A stretch of 58,596 nucleotides of DNA from Clostridia bacterium. GTDB lineage: Bacteria; Bacillota; Clostridia; Oscillospirales; Acutalibacteraceae. The stretch spans positions 1 through 58,596 of the forward strand of contig JAFQQM010000018.1 in NCBI GenBank assembly GCA_017410585.1. Reading direction: 5' to 3'. Positions 8,728 through 17,033 of the stretch are shown piece by piece (the stretch's first letter is position 1; every line of letters starts with the position of its first letter). Made by a program: the position numbers and the translations under genes. Under the pieces are notes generated by a model, which was given only the letters and a program-made list of their open reading frames with translations, had not been told where the DNA came from and searched no databases.

Positions 8728-9642
8728 TTACCATTCCTCCAGCGTACCGGTCAGTTCGGTAACGGAAGACAGACCGATACTGTCGGCAAATCGTTCCAAT
8801 CCATCGATGACCTTTATGGCGGCATACGGATCACGGAAATTGGCGGTGCCGATCTGGATAGCGGTCGCACCGGCGATCATCATTTCCGCCGCATCCTGCC
8901 AAGTCGAGATACCTCCAAGACCGACGATCGGAATGTTGACGCGCTTGTAAACGTCGCGAACCATACGCACCGCCACCGGAAATACCGCCGGACCGGACAA
9001 TCCGCCGGTGTTGTTGCGAAGCACCGGACGGCGGGTACGAATATCAATACGCATACCGGTCAGCGTATTGATCAGCGAGACCGCATCGGCCCCCGCCGCT
9101 TCGGCGGCCGCCGCCATATCCCCGATATTGGTGACGTTCGGGGTCAGTTTGACCATCAGCGGTTTATTGGTCAGACGGCTTTTGACCGCTTTGGTGATAT
9201 TCTCAACCGATGCCGCCGACGTGCCGAAACTGACACCGCCTTCGCGGACGTTGGGGCAGGAAATATTCATTTCGATGATCTGAACGTCTTCTTCATTGAG
9301 GCGTTCCGCCATCGCCACGTAATCCTCCACCGAACTGCCGGCGATATTGGCGATGACCGTCACGTCCTGTTCCCGCATCCACGGCAACAGTTCGGAGACA
9401 AAGGTCTCCACGCCGGGGTTTTGCAGACCGACGCTGTTGAGCATACCCGACGGTGTCTCCGCAATACGCGGTGACGGATTACCGGGGCGTTCCAGCAAAG
9501 TGGTACCCTTGCAGGAAATCCCCCCCAGACGGCCGACGGGATAAAAATCCTGAAATTCATGGCCGTAGCCGAACGTGCCGGAAGCGGTGATGACCGGATT
9601 TTTCAGTTCCACACCGCACAAATTAACGCGCATATCCGCCAT
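8728..9642 (-). CDS. pyrD: Dihydroorotate dehydrogenase B, catalytic subunit
   Basis: The 304-residue FMN TIM-barrel enzyme oxidises dihydroorotate to orotate. Class 1B marks are the catalytic-loop stretch EMNISCPNVREGG with the Cys base, the lysine in MVKLTPNVTNIGD, and the FMN-phosphate loop VGLGGIST. It needs the PyrK subunit, encoded directly upstream, to pass electrons to NAD+. Its ATG overlaps the pyrK stop (TAATG) and the RBS GAGGAGGTG sits 9 bases further up, so this start is preferred to one 9 bp earlier. Confidence 0.95.
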   Translation of the reverse strand: MADMRVNLCGVELKNPVITASGTFGYGHEFQDFYPVGRLGGISCKGTTLLERPGNPSPRIAETPSGMLNSVGLQNPGVETFVSELLPWMREQDVTVIANIAGSSVEDYVAMAERLNEEDVQIIEMNISCPNVREGGVSFGTSAASVENITKAVKSRLTNKPLMVKLTPNVTNIGDMAAAAEAAGADAVSLINTLTGMRIDIRTRRPVLRNNTGGLSGPAVFPVAVRMVRDVYKRVNIPIVGLGGISTWQDAAEMMIAGATAIQIGTANFRDPYAAIKVIDGLERFADSIGLSSVTELTGTLEEW

Positions 9643-10412
9643 TACCAGCACACCTCCTCACCGGCAAACACCGGACCGTCGGTACAGACCTTCAAACGGG
9701 AGACCGTACCGTTTGCTTGTTTGATATCCACCGCGCAACCGACGCAAGCACCAAAGCCGCACCCCATTCGCTCTTCCAGCGACACGAAGCAGGAAATGCC
9801 GTGCTTGGCGGCAACAGCCGCTACGCCGCGCATCATCGGGGTGGGACCGCAGGTGCAGATGAGATCGCAAGGATGAGACGCCAAGTGCGCTTCCAGAGCC
9901 TGCGTCGTAAAGCCGTTAAAGCCGGCTGAACCGTCATCGGTGCACAGCGTGACCGTCACACCGGCGGCGGCAAATTCCTCCTGTAAAATGACCGAGGAAG
10001 CCGAACGGAAACCGGAGATCACCGTCGCTTTACCGCCGTAATACTGCGCCAGCGGAAGCATCGGCGGAGTACCGATACCGCCACCGATCAACACCACGTG
10101 TTCTGCCTCCGGCAACGGGAAACCGTTACCGAGCGGACCGATGAGATCGAGCGTATCCCCCACCTGCGCCTCCGCCATCCGGCGGGTGCCTTCTCCGCGA
10201 ATCTCAAAGATAAAGGTCAACGTGCCCGCCGCCGCATCAAAGCCGGCCAGCGAGATGGGACGGCGGAGTTGCTTACCCTCCACCAAGATCTGCACAAACT
10301 GACCGGCACGCGCCAAGCGGCTGATCTGCGGTGCGGCGACCGTGTATTCGTAGATACCGGCCGACAGTTCGCGGCAAGTAAGTACTTTGGTAAATTCTTG
10401 CGTATAGCGCAT
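9642..10412 (-). CDS. pyrK: Dihydroorotate dehydrogenase electron-transfer subunit
   Basis: The 256-residue ferredoxin-reductase-like protein has an FAD domain (RPISLAGF is the family's RPxS motif), an NAD(P) domain starting at LIGGGIGTPPM, and a C-terminal 2Fe-2S site with cysteines in EERMGCGFGACVGC plus a later Cys (LKVCTDGP). It carries electrons from PyrD FMN through FAD and the cluster to NAD+. The ATG at 10412 has the RBS AAGGAGAA; an earlier in-frame start inside pyrF is unlikely. Confidence 0.94.
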   Translation of the reverse strand: MRYTQEFTKVLTCRELSAGIYEYTVAAPQISRLARAGQFVQILVEGKQLRRPISLAGFDAAAGTLTFIFEIRGEGTRRMAEAQVGDTLDLIGPLGNGFPLPEAEHVVLIGGGIGTPPMLPLAQYYGGKATVISGFRSASSVILQEEFAAAGVTVTLCTDDGSAGFNGFTTQALEAHLASHPCDLICTCGPTPMMRGVAAVAAKHGISCFVSLEERMGCGFGACVGCAVDIKQANGTVSRLKVCTDGPVFAGEEVCW

Positions 10413-10423
10413 GTCCGTTCTCC

Positions 10424-11338
10424 TTATAAAACCGAAGTGATATCCTCTTTCATACGCAACGCCTCGCGACGAGCCGCACCGGCAAAGTCCTCCGGCGCGC
10501 AATTCTCCTTCTGCCACGCGCAGAGGATTCCGCGGGAAGAATTGACGATGGCGCCGAGTCCGTCCCTGTCAAACGCACCGGCTACGTCCTTGGCACCGCC
10601 GCCTTGCGCGCCGTAACCGGGGACGAGGAAATAGGTATGAGGCAGGGATTCGCGCAGTTCGGTCAACTGCGCCGGATAGGTGGCACCAACCACCGCACCG
10701 ACACCGGAATAACCGTATTTTCCGGGGAGTTCTTCACCCCATTTTTCGCAATTATCGCCCATCGTGCGGTAAACGGTCTTATCGCCGAGCAACTGATCCT
10801 GCAACTCGCCGGAGGACGGATTAGACGTTTTAACCAACACAAAGATGCCGGCATCGGTCTCACGGCAAACACCGAGCAACGGACGGATCCCGTCCGAGCC
10901 GAGATAGCCGTTGACCGTCAGCGCATCGCCGCCAAACGCCGGCAACAACCGACCGCCGACAGCCGTTTTGCCGAGGTGGGCGGTAGCATAGGCTTCCATC
11001 GTCGTACCGATGTCGTTGCGTTTGCCGTCGGTGATGACGAACATCCCCTTCTCTTTGGCATAAGCAATGGTCTGGGTCAGCGTCTTCATACCCTGCCAAC
11101 CGTACATTTCATAATACGCCGCCTGAGGTTTGACCGCCGGAACGATATCGTACAGCGCATCGATCAGCGCTTTGTTGTATTCCCAAATCGCCGCCGCCGC
11201 GCCGTCGAGCGTTTCGCCGAATTCCGCAAACGCCTTTTCACGGATGTACGCCGGAATATAGGACAGTTTGGGGTCAAGACCGGCAACCGTCGGGTTACCG
11301 GTGCGGCGGATGTTTTCGATCATTCTGTCAAGGCTCAT
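10424..11338 (-). CDS. pyrF: Orotidine 5'-phosphate decarboxylase (type 2)
   Basis: The 304-residue enzyme makes UMP from OMP. The active-site array DGKRNDIGTTM and the length of about 300 residues identify the longer type 2 PyrF, as in mycobacteria and many Clostridia, rather than the 230-residue type 1. The start ATG overlaps the pyrC stop by 4 bp (ATGA) and has the RBS GGAGGAG. Confidence 0.94.
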   Translation of the reverse strand: MSLDRMIENIRRTGNPTVAGLDPKLSYIPAYIREKAFAEFGETLDGAAAAIWEYNKALIDALYDIVPAVKPQAAYYEMYGWQGMKTLTQTIAYAKEKGMFVITDGKRNDIGTTMEAYATAHLGKTAVGGRLLPAFGGDALTVNGYLGSDGIRPLLGVCRETDAGIFVLVKTSNPSSGELQDQLLGDKTVYRTMGDNCEKWGEELPGKYGYSGVGAVVGATYPAQLTELRESLPHTYFLVPGYGAQGGGAKDVAGAFDRDGLGAIVNSSRGILCAWQKENCAPEDFAGAARREALRMKEDITSVL

Positions 11339-12615
11339 AGGGTCTCCTCCTTGTATTCGTAGACAACGTTTCCTTTGCAAACGGTAGCCATCACGCGGCC
11401 GGTAAAGCGGCGGCCGGCATACGGCGTATTGTGAGAACGGCTAAGCAGTTTCTCCGGCTCGACCGTCCAAGCGACCGTCGGGTCGAACAAGACCAGATCG
11501 CCGATCTCTCCCACCGCGATCTTACCGCCGGACACACCCAACAGTTTAGCCGGATTGGTGGACATCAGTTCGATCAGACGCACGACCGAGATATGACCGG
11601 CGCCGACCAAGTAAGTGAGGCCAGCCGCCAGCGAAGTTTCCAGCCCGACCACGCCGTTGGGGGCGGTCTCGAAATCCGCTTTGTCTTCCGCCGAATGCGG
11701 CGCGTGGTCGGTGGCGATGGCATCGATGGTGCCATCCTTGATGCCCTCAATGATCGCTTGCACGTCCGAAGCGGAACGCAACGGCGGATTCATCCGGTAG
11801 TTGGCATCCCGCGAGATCAACAATTCATCGGTCAGCGAAAAATAATGCGGTGCCGTTTCGCAGGTGACCGGCAAGCCCCGACGCTTGGCATCACGAATGA
11901 TAGCAACGCTTTCGGCGGTACTGACGTGGCAGATATGCACCGGCAAACCACCCGCCGCCAGCGCGACTTCACGGGCGGTGGCGACCTCTTCGGCGGCACG
12001 GTCGATCCCACGCACACCCAAGCGGTTGGCAATATCACCGGCATTCATAATACCGCCACGCACCAGCGACAGATCCTCACTGTGTGACAGTAACGGCGCA
12101 CCGACGATGCGTGCTTCCAGCATGGCTCGTTGCATCATACCGGCGGTCGGGACGGGGCGTCCGTCATCCGAAAAAGCAACCGCTCCGGCGGCCTTGAGAG
12201 CCGCAAAATCGGTCAGTTCCTCTCCGGCGAGGCCACGGGTGACCGCCGCTACGGGATACACACGGGCATCGGCGGTCTCTGCTTTTTGCAGGATCTCGCT
12301 AATGACCTCGGGCGAATCGGCCGCCGGACGGGTGTTGGGCATACACGCAACCGCCGTCACGCCGCCGGCCGCCGCCGCACGGCAACCGGAATGGATATCC
12401 TCTTTATAGGTCTGACCCGGATCGCGCAGGTGGACGTGCATATCCACCAGACCGGGGGCGCAAAGCCAGTTATCCGCCTGCAGGATCTGCGCATCCCCCG
12501 AAGGAAGCACGTCGTCAATAGCGGTAATGATACCGTCTTCGATCAGAATATCGGTATGCGGACGGATGCCGATCGCAGGATCCACCACCGTCACACCGCG
12601 AACCAAACATTTCAT
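11335..12615 (-). CDS. pyrC: Dihydroorotase
   Basis: The 426-residue class I zinc amidohydrolase cyclises carbamoyl-aspartate to dihydroorotate. The metal motif DMHVHLRDPG, the later zinc histidines in HICHVSTAES and ETAPHYF, and the catalytic Asp in AIATDHAPHS are all intact. It overlaps rluB and pyrF by 4 bp each. pyrB, pyrE, pyrR and carAB are not in the window, and no PyrR-type attenuator was seen ahead of the pyr genes. Confidence 0.95.
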   Translation of the reverse strand: MKCLVRGVTVVDPAIGIRPHTDILIEDGIITAIDDVLPSGDAQILQADNWLCAPGLVDMHVHLRDPGQTYKEDIHSGCRAAAAGGVTAVACMPNTRPAADSPEVISEILQKAETADARVYPVAAVTRGLAGEELTDFAALKAAGAVAFSDDGRPVPTAGMMQRAMLEARIVGAPLLSHSEDLSLVRGGIMNAGDIANRLGVRGIDRAAEEVATAREVALAAGGLPVHICHVSTAESVAIIRDAKRRGLPVTCETAPHYFSLTDELLISRDANYRMNPPLRSASDVQAIIEGIKDGTIDAIATDHAPHSAEDKADFETAPNGVVGLETSLAAGLTYLVGAGHISVVRLIELMSTNPAKLLGVSGGKIAVGEIGDLVLFDPTVAWTVEPEKLLSRSHNTPYAGRRFTGRVMATVCKGNVVYEYKEETL

Positions 12616-13403
12616 CGGGCTTTCGTTCCTTTCATATTGGCGTTGACGCGGCCGTATTTTTCCGCTTCTTTCAATTTTTTGGCCGTGCAGGAGCGAGCCA
12701 GCAACAAGACTTCCTTACCGGTGAGGCGGCGCCATTGGCCGGTCGGGAGCATACCGAGTTTCAAGCCGCCGATATGGGTGCGCTTTAAGCGGATCACCTC
12801 GATACCGAGCACTTCAAACATACGACGGATCTGGCGGTTGCGACCTTCCTGCAACACCACCGACACCACCGTACGGTCCGCGCCCTCCTGCACCACGGTG
12901 ATATCCGCCGGCAGGGTCATCTTACCGTCCAGTTCCAGACCGTCCGCAAAGCGGACCATCTGCTCGTCGGTAATACCGCCACGCAACGTAACGCGGTATT
13001 GCTTGTTGACGTGGCTGGACGGATGCATCATCGCATTGGCAAATTCGCCGTCGTTGGTAAACAGCAACAAGCCTTCCGAATCCTTATCCAAGCGGCCGAT
13101 GGGATACACCCGCTCTCCAACGCTTTCCACCAGTTCGGCCACACATTTGCGCCCTTGTTCGTCGTTCATCGTCGTTACGTAACCACGGGGCTTGTTGAGC
13201 ATGATGTACACCGTCTCGGCGGTCTTTTCGCCAAGACGCTTACCGGCGACGGTGATCAGTTCCTTATGCGGATCGGCTTTGTCACCGAGCGACGCCACGC
13301 GGCCGTTCACTTTGACCTTGCCCGCCTCGATCAATTCTTCGGCCTTACGGCGGGATGCCACACCGTAAGACGACAGGATTTTTTGTAAACGTTCCTTTGC
13401 CAT
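12612..13403 (-). CDS. rluB: rRNA pseudouridine synthase, RsuA/RluB family
   Basis: The 263-residue protein has an N-terminal S4 RNA-binding domain (RLQKILSSYGVASRRKAEEL, residues ~4-50) and a catalytic domain with YPIGRLDKDSEGLLLFTNDG, whose Asp is the nucleophile. RluB makes pseudouridine 2605 in 23S rRNA; RsuA modifies 16S. The usual neighbourhood scpA-scpB-ytfJ-rluB in Firmicutes favours RluB. The ATG at 13403 has the RBS GGGAGG at good distance. It overlaps pyrC by 4 bp. Confidence 0.92.
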   Translation of the reverse strand: MAKERLQKILSSYGVASRRKAEELIEAGKVKVNGRVASLGDKADPHKELITVAGKRLGEKTAETVYIMLNKPRGYVTTMNDEQGRKCVAELVESVGERVYPIGRLDKDSEGLLLFTNDGEFANAMMHPSSHVNKQYRVTLRGGITDEQMVRFADGLELDGKMTLPADITVVQEGADRTVVSVVLQEGRNRQIRRMFEVLGIEVIRLKRTHIGGLKLGMLPTGQWRRLTGKEVLLLARSCTAKKLKEAEKYGRVNANMKGTKAR

Positions 13404-13415
13404 AGTTTCCTCCCA

Positions 13416-13491
13416 GATGGCGGTAACCGCCATCCCACGATACAACATTACCACCTGCCCGACATCCGGCGGATGCAAGCAGATGGTAATG
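13416..13491 (-). promoter_or_regulatory. Two RNA hairpins in the ytfJ-rluB gap
   Basis: The 93-bp gap is almost wholly two hairpins. The large one pairs CATTACCACCTGC (13446-13458) with GCAGATGGTAATG (13479-13491), one G-U pair included, and has an inner CATCC/GGATG stem. The small one pairs GATGGCGG with CCGCCATC (13416-13434) just before the rluB RBS. Neither has a T-tract, so simple termination is unlikely; mRNA processing or stability is a guess. Confidence 0.6.
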
Positions 13492-13496
13492 CTCGA

Positions 13497-13877
13497 TTAT
13501 TGTTCGTTACCGCGATCACGCGCGGCGATGTTGTTGATCATACCAACCAACTTGTCCACCGTTCCGGGGATCATACTGATCGCCGAATCCAGCACGTCGG
13601 GGTGGGATTTGATCGGCTGTACGGTCACCTGACCGTCACGCACAACGATAAAAGCCAACGGCACCACGTTGATGCCCGCACCGCTACCGCCCGCAAAGGT
13701 GGCATTGGCGGTCAACTGATCGGCACCGCCGCCAACAAGACCGCAGGTGATACGGGACACCGGAATGAGGGTCACACCGTCGATGACCAGCGGAGAGCCC
13801 ACAACGGTGTCCGCCGAAACCATCTCACGCAGTTTTTCCATCGAGATGCCAAGCAATTCCTGAACTTCTTTAGCCAT
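13497..13877 (-). CDS. ytfJ: Sporulation protein YtfJ (GerW family)
   Basis: The 126-residue protein matches the GerW/YtfJ family across its length, with DTVVGSPLVIDGVTLIPVSR, a glycine-rich GLVGGGADQ stretch and the conserved end PLAFIVV. It is a forespore-made inner-spore protein in Bacillus. It often follows scpAB, as here, 13 bp downstream of scpB. The ATG at 13877 lies 8 bases after AAGGAGG and is preferred to the TTG two codons earlier. Its presence argues for a spore-forming lineage. Confidence 0.92.
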   Translation of the reverse strand: MAKEVQELLGISMEKLREMVSADTVVGSPLVIDGVTLIPVSRITCGLVGGGADQLTANATFAGGSGAGINVVPLAFIVVRDGQVTVQPIKSHPDVLDSAISMIPGTVDKLVGMINNIAARDRGNEQ

Positions 13878-13890
13878 TTTCAAATCCTCC

Positions 13891-14493
13891 TTACTCTTCC
13901 GTGGGGGTATCTTCGATCAAATCTTCCAGCGTCGGCTCGGCCGGATACTCCGGCATCGCGTCGATATCCTCCGGCCTTTCGCCGTCCTCCGGCAGTTCAG
14001 GCAGGTCTTGCAACGTTTCCATACTGAAGCAACGCAGGAAGTTCTTGGTGGTGGCGTACAACAGCGGACGTCCCGGCATTTCCAGACGGCCGCATTCTTC
14101 GATGAGGCCTTTGAGCATCAACGTCTGCATAACCGCCGAGCAATCTACACCGCGCACCTGTTCGATGCGGGAACGGGTGACCGGCTGGTTATACGCCACG
14201 ATAGCCAGCACCTCCATTGCCGCTTGCGACAGCGGTGTATTGCGGCGCAGATCCATCGCACGGCGCACGTACGACGCGTAATCACGCGCCGAACACATCT
14301 GATACGCACCGTCCAGTTTGACCATCATAATGCCGCCGCCGCGCTTACGGTATTCTTCCATCAGTTCGTCGGCGACCGCCTCGGTAATATTCTTTTCCAT
14401 TTCGATCGCCTCAGCCAGCCGTTCCAATTCCACCGGCTCGCCACTGGCAAACAGCACCGCCTCAATGGCGGATTTATACAATTTCTTCTCCAT
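13891..14493 (-). CDS. scpB: Segregation and condensation protein B
   Basis: The 200-residue protein has the two winged-helix domains of the Kleisin-interacting tandem winged-helix element of bacterial condensin (residues ~1-85 and 90-175), with QAAMEVLAIVAYNQPVTRSR in the second. It works as a dimer with ScpA and SMC. The acidic last ~35 residues are low in complexity. It overlaps scpA by 20 bp, which points to translational coupling. Confidence 0.94.
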   Translation of the reverse strand: MEKKLYKSAIEAVLFASGEPVELERLAEAIEMEKNITEAVADELMEEYRKRGGGIMMVKLDGAYQMCSARDYASYVRRAMDLRRNTPLSQAAMEVLAIVAYNQPVTRSRIEQVRGVDCSAVMQTLMLKGLIEECGRLEMPGRPLLYATTKNFLRCFSMETLQDLPELPEDGERPEDIDAMPEYPAEPTLEDLIEDTPTEE

Positions 14494-15238
14494 CGATCGA
14501 TGTTACCTCCATATCGTATTCTTCGCCTTCCTGATAGTCACCGGTCATGGCAACTTCCATTTCGGCGCCGGTACCGCTGACCCGCACACGCTTGACCTTG
14601 ATCAATTCAAGCAATGCCAAGAAGGTGGCGACCAGTTCGGATTTGCTGTCGGCGTGTTCGAACAGCGACTGGTAGCGGATCTTTTTCCGCTGATACAGAT
14701 TCCGTAAAACAACGGTGATGCGGGACGACACCGAAACGATCTTACGGGTGACGATGTTGCGGATGGATTGCTCCGGCGGCGGCAGTTTGCGCCGTTTGCG
14801 TCCGGCGGCGGCCAACAACGCGTCCAACAACACGTCCGACGGGTGCACCCGACGGTAGGTCTGGTCCGGCTCGATCTCCTCCGGTTGACGGATAAACAGA
14901 TCCGCACCGATGTTTCGCGCCGCCAGCAGGCGGGCACATTCCTTACACAATTGGTAACTGATCAGTTCTTCCGATAACTCGCGTTTGAGTTGTTCGGTCT
15001 CCTCATGTTTAGGCAACAGCATGGTCGATTTGATATAGACCAAACGTGCCGCCATATCCAGAAATTCGCTGGCGATCTCCATATCCACCGCCTGCATCAT
15101 ATGGATGGTGTCCATATACTGTTGCAACAGTTCGGCAATGGGGATATCGTAAATATTCAGTTTGTTCTTCTGCACCAGTTGCAAAAGCAGATCGAGCGGC
15201 CCTTCAAAATTAGGCAACTTGTAGGAAATGGCATCCAT
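14474..15238 (-). CDS. scpA: Segregation and condensation protein A (kleisin)
   Basis: The 254-residue kleisin bridges the SMC heads. The N-terminal signature FEGPLDLLLQLVQKNKLNIY and MEIASEFLDMAARLVYIKSTMLLP are intact, and the C-terminal winged-helix region (about 170-235) follows a variable linker. It is encoded directly after the M50 protease gene. Confidence 0.95.
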   Translation of the reverse strand: MDAISYKLPNFEGPLDLLLQLVQKNKLNIYDIPIAELLQQYMDTIHMMQAVDMEIASEFLDMAARLVYIKSTMLLPKHEETEQLKRELSEELISYQLCKECARLLAARNIGADLFIRQPEEIEPDQTYRRVHPSDVLLDALLAAAGRKRRKLPPPEQSIRNIVTRKIVSVSSRITVVLRNLYQRKKIRYQSLFEHADSKSELVATFLALLELIKVKRVRVSGTGAEMEVAMTGDYQEGEEYDMEVTSIDGEEIV

Positions 15239-15253
15239 ATACGGGCGTTCTCC

Positions 15254-15979
15254 TTAAAACATATTGGGAAGACCGGACAGCAGGCAAAGCAAACCGCCGA
15301 TATGATATTGCAGGAAATACAATGGCCGATCCAAAACGTCGGTAAATAACAGCACCGCCATCAAAGCCCAAGTGATATACTGACCGTACCGTTCCAGCGT
15401 CCACAGCAGTTTATCCGGCAGGAAGGATGACAGAATACGCGAACCGTCCAGTGGGTGGATCGGCAACAGGTTAAACACCGCCAAGCCGATATTGATACCG
15501 GCAAAGATCTGCACAAGCACGACCACCGCATAGTTGATCCACTCCGGCACGGCGGCCGTATAGTAGATGCCGTCACTTTCCACGTGACCGCCGCTGACAG
15601 CCACCAACAAGCGGAAGATGAGCAGCGAAGCCCACGCCATCAACAGATTAGAGATCGGGCCGGCCAAGGCGGTCAGCGCCATACCGACCTTGCGGTTGGT
15701 TTTTGTGAAGCGGTAAGGATTGACCGGCACGGGACGGGCATAACCAAAGCCGCAGACAAGCAACATCAGTGTCCCCCACAGATCCAGATGCCGAAGCGGA
15801 TTGAGACTCAAGCGGCCTTGCCACTTGGCAGTATGATCTCCCAGCCAGTAGGCGGCCAGACCGTGAGCGCATTCGTGGATCGGCAACATCAAAAAGACCA
15901 GTGCCGCATAAGAAGCCAGCATCAGCAAGACCGTCACCGGAGACAGGTTGCCGAGGTTGCGAAGCAGATTTAACAACAT
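15254..15979 (-). CDS. Site-2 protease family (M50) membrane metalloprotease
   Basis: The 241-residue protein has about six membrane segments, the zinc site HECAHG (35-40) in the first helices, and the second motif NLLPIHPLDGSRIL that supplies the metal Asp. It is the short, PDZ-free class of M50 protease commonly next to scpAB in Firmicutes. It would cleave substrates inside the cytoplasmic membrane; the substrate is unknown. It is the first gene of the long operon and has the RBS AAGGTGA. Confidence 0.9.
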   Translation of the reverse strand: MLLNLLRNLGNLSPVTVLLMLASYAALVFLMLPIHECAHGLAAYWLGDHTAKWQGRLSLNPLRHLDLWGTLMLLVCGFGYARPVPVNPYRFTKTNRKVGMALTALAGPISNLLMAWASLLIFRLLVAVSGGHVESDGIYYTAAVPEWINYAVVVLVQIFAGINIGLAVFNLLPIHPLDGSRILSSFLPDKLLWTLERYGQYITWALMAVLLFTDVLDRPLYFLQYHIGGLLCLLSGLPNMF

Positions 15980-16022
15980 AATCGGTTCACCTTAACAAGA
16001 CAGCGTTAATCCATTCTGACAT

Positions 16023-16051
16023 ATTATAATATAAATTTTAGAAATATACAA
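16023..16051 (-). promoter_or_regulatory. Promoter of the long M50-to-HprK-like operon
   Basis: On the minus strand TTGTAT (16051-16046), 17 bp and TATAAT (16028-16023) lie 44 bp ahead of the M50 gene. The only other sizeable gap down to 4220 is the hairpin region between ytfJ and rluB, so one ~11.8-kb transcript of twelve genes is plausible. The rest of the 230-bp gap to rpmB is AT-rich and holds only the two divergent promoters. Confidence 0.75.
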
Positions 16052-16133
16052 GAGGAATTCGCAAGGATTTTTCGCAGAAACCGTATTTTTTATGCAGTTA
16101 TAAAAAATATTCCGAGAAAATTCGAAAAAACGC

Positions 16134-16162
16134 TTGATTTTCCAAAACGTTTCTGTTACAAT
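16134..16162 (+). promoter_or_regulatory. rpmB promoter
   Basis: TTGATT (16134-16139), a 17-bp spacer and TACAAT (16157-16162), 50 bp ahead of the rpmB start. Confidence 0.75.
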
Positions 16163-16211
16163 GATTGGCGATGTATTTTGGATATGTCCGATTGCAAGGA
16201 GGTGCCTACCC

Positions 16212-16400
16212 ATGGCAAAATGTGATATTTGCGGTAAGAGTGTTGCGTTCTCGATGCAGGTCTCTCACTCTCACAGACGCAGCAACCGTACCTGGAAGCC
16301 GAACATCAAGCGCGTCAAGGCGGTTGTCAACGGTACGCCGAAGCGTGTTTATGCTTGCTCCCGTTGCCTGCGCTCGGGTAAAGTGACCCGCGCCATCTGA
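16212..16400 (+). CDS. rpmB: 50S ribosomal protein L28
   Basis: The 62-residue protein starts MAKCDICGKS and has SHSHRRSNRTWKPNI, the L28 core. Two CxxC pairs (CDIC and CSRC) are those of the zinc-binding C+ paralogue of L28, so it probably binds Zn2+. RBS AAGGAGGTG. It is monocistronic, with its own promoter and terminator. Confidence 0.97.
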   Translation: MAKCDICGKSVAFSMQVSHSHRRSNRTWKPNIKRVKAVVNGTPKRVYACSRCLRSGKVTRAI

Positions 16401-16413
16401 TTACCGAAAGAAT

Positions 16414-16444
16414 ACGGTGTGATCAAACGATCACGCCGTTTTTC
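16414..16444 (+). terminator. rpmB terminator
   Basis: ACGGTGTGATC pairs with GATCACGCCGT (one G-U pair) over an AAAC loop, followed by TTTTTC. Confidence 0.85.
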
Positions 16445-16505
16445 TTTTTACAAATTGTTCACATACCCGCCCTATATCCGTAACATTTCCCGAGTGAAAA
16501 TGCGT

Positions 16506-16511
16506 TATAAT
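16506..16511 (+). promoter_or_regulatory. -10 box ahead of the winged-helix gene
   Basis: A perfect TATAAT lies 32 bp before the start codon. No good -35 box was found at 17 bp (ACATTT), so the promoter may be weak or regulated. Confidence 0.5.
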
Positions 16512-16542
16512 AAGGCGGTAAAAGGCGAAGGAGTGAACAGTG

Positions 16543-16992
16543 ATGGGAAAATGGATCTACATAGACAGCGATAACGAGAGGCTGATCGTTACCGTCGAAG
16601 AGGCATTACGGCAAAAGGGTTATGCTACCCTTTTAGAAACCCCCAAGGAGGAATCGCCGGTGCTCACCGTGCGTGAGTTCTCCCCCGCCGACAGCCGGAT
16701 GACGATGGGTGACGTGACGCTGGATCTTGACAACGTCACCGCCTGCGGAGACAAAGTCGGTGCGATCCATTTGACGCCGATCGAATTTGCCATGCTGCGC
16801 TATCTAATGCAAAATCGCAGTCGCGCCGTCTCACGGGATGAATTGTTGCCGGCGGTATGGGGCTTTGCTAACGATGCCGGCAGTCGCGTGGCGGATGACA
16901 CGGTCAAGCGGTTACGCCGTAAATTGGCCGGCACCAGTTTGCGGGTCGAGACCGTGTGGGGATTCGGCTTCAAACTGGCGGTCAAGGAGTAA
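16543..16992 (+). CDS. Stand-alone OmpR-type winged-helix DNA-binding protein
   Basis: Of 149 residues, the last ~90 form an OmpR/PhoB effector domain (HLTPIEFAMLRYLMQNRSRA, DDTVKRLRRKL, VETVWGFGFKL). The first ~55 are too short for a receiver domain and lack phospho-acceptor Asp and Lys features, though IDSDNERLIVTVEEALRQKG looks like a remnant of its first beta-alpha unit. No histidine kinase is nearby. It is a probable transcription factor without the usual phosphorylation input; targets are unknown. RBS AAGGAG. Confidence 0.8.
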   Translation: MGKWIYIDSDNERLIVTVEEALRQKGYATLLETPKEESPVLTVREFSPADSRMTMGDVTLDLDNVTACGDKVGAIHLTPIEFAMLRYLMQNRSRAVSRDELLPAVWGFANDAGSRVADDTVKRLRRKLAGTSLRVETVWGFGFKLAVKE

Positions 16993-16995
16993 ATA

Positions 16996-17033
16996 AAAAG
17001 CGTTTGTCAACCAAGTGACAAACGCTTTTGTTT
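16996..17033. terminator. Bidirectional terminator, winged-helix gene / pdxK
   Basis: AAAAGCGTTTGTCA pairs with TGACAAACGCTTTT over ACCAAG, with a T-tract on both strands. The two flanking genes converge on it. Confidence 0.9.

Noticed and set aside
10424..12650. PyrR-dependent attenuator ahead of the pyr genes
   Set aside because: The pyr genes overlap each other and rluB by 4 bp or sit within 12 bp; there is no leader, no terminator/antiterminator pair and no pyrR in the window.
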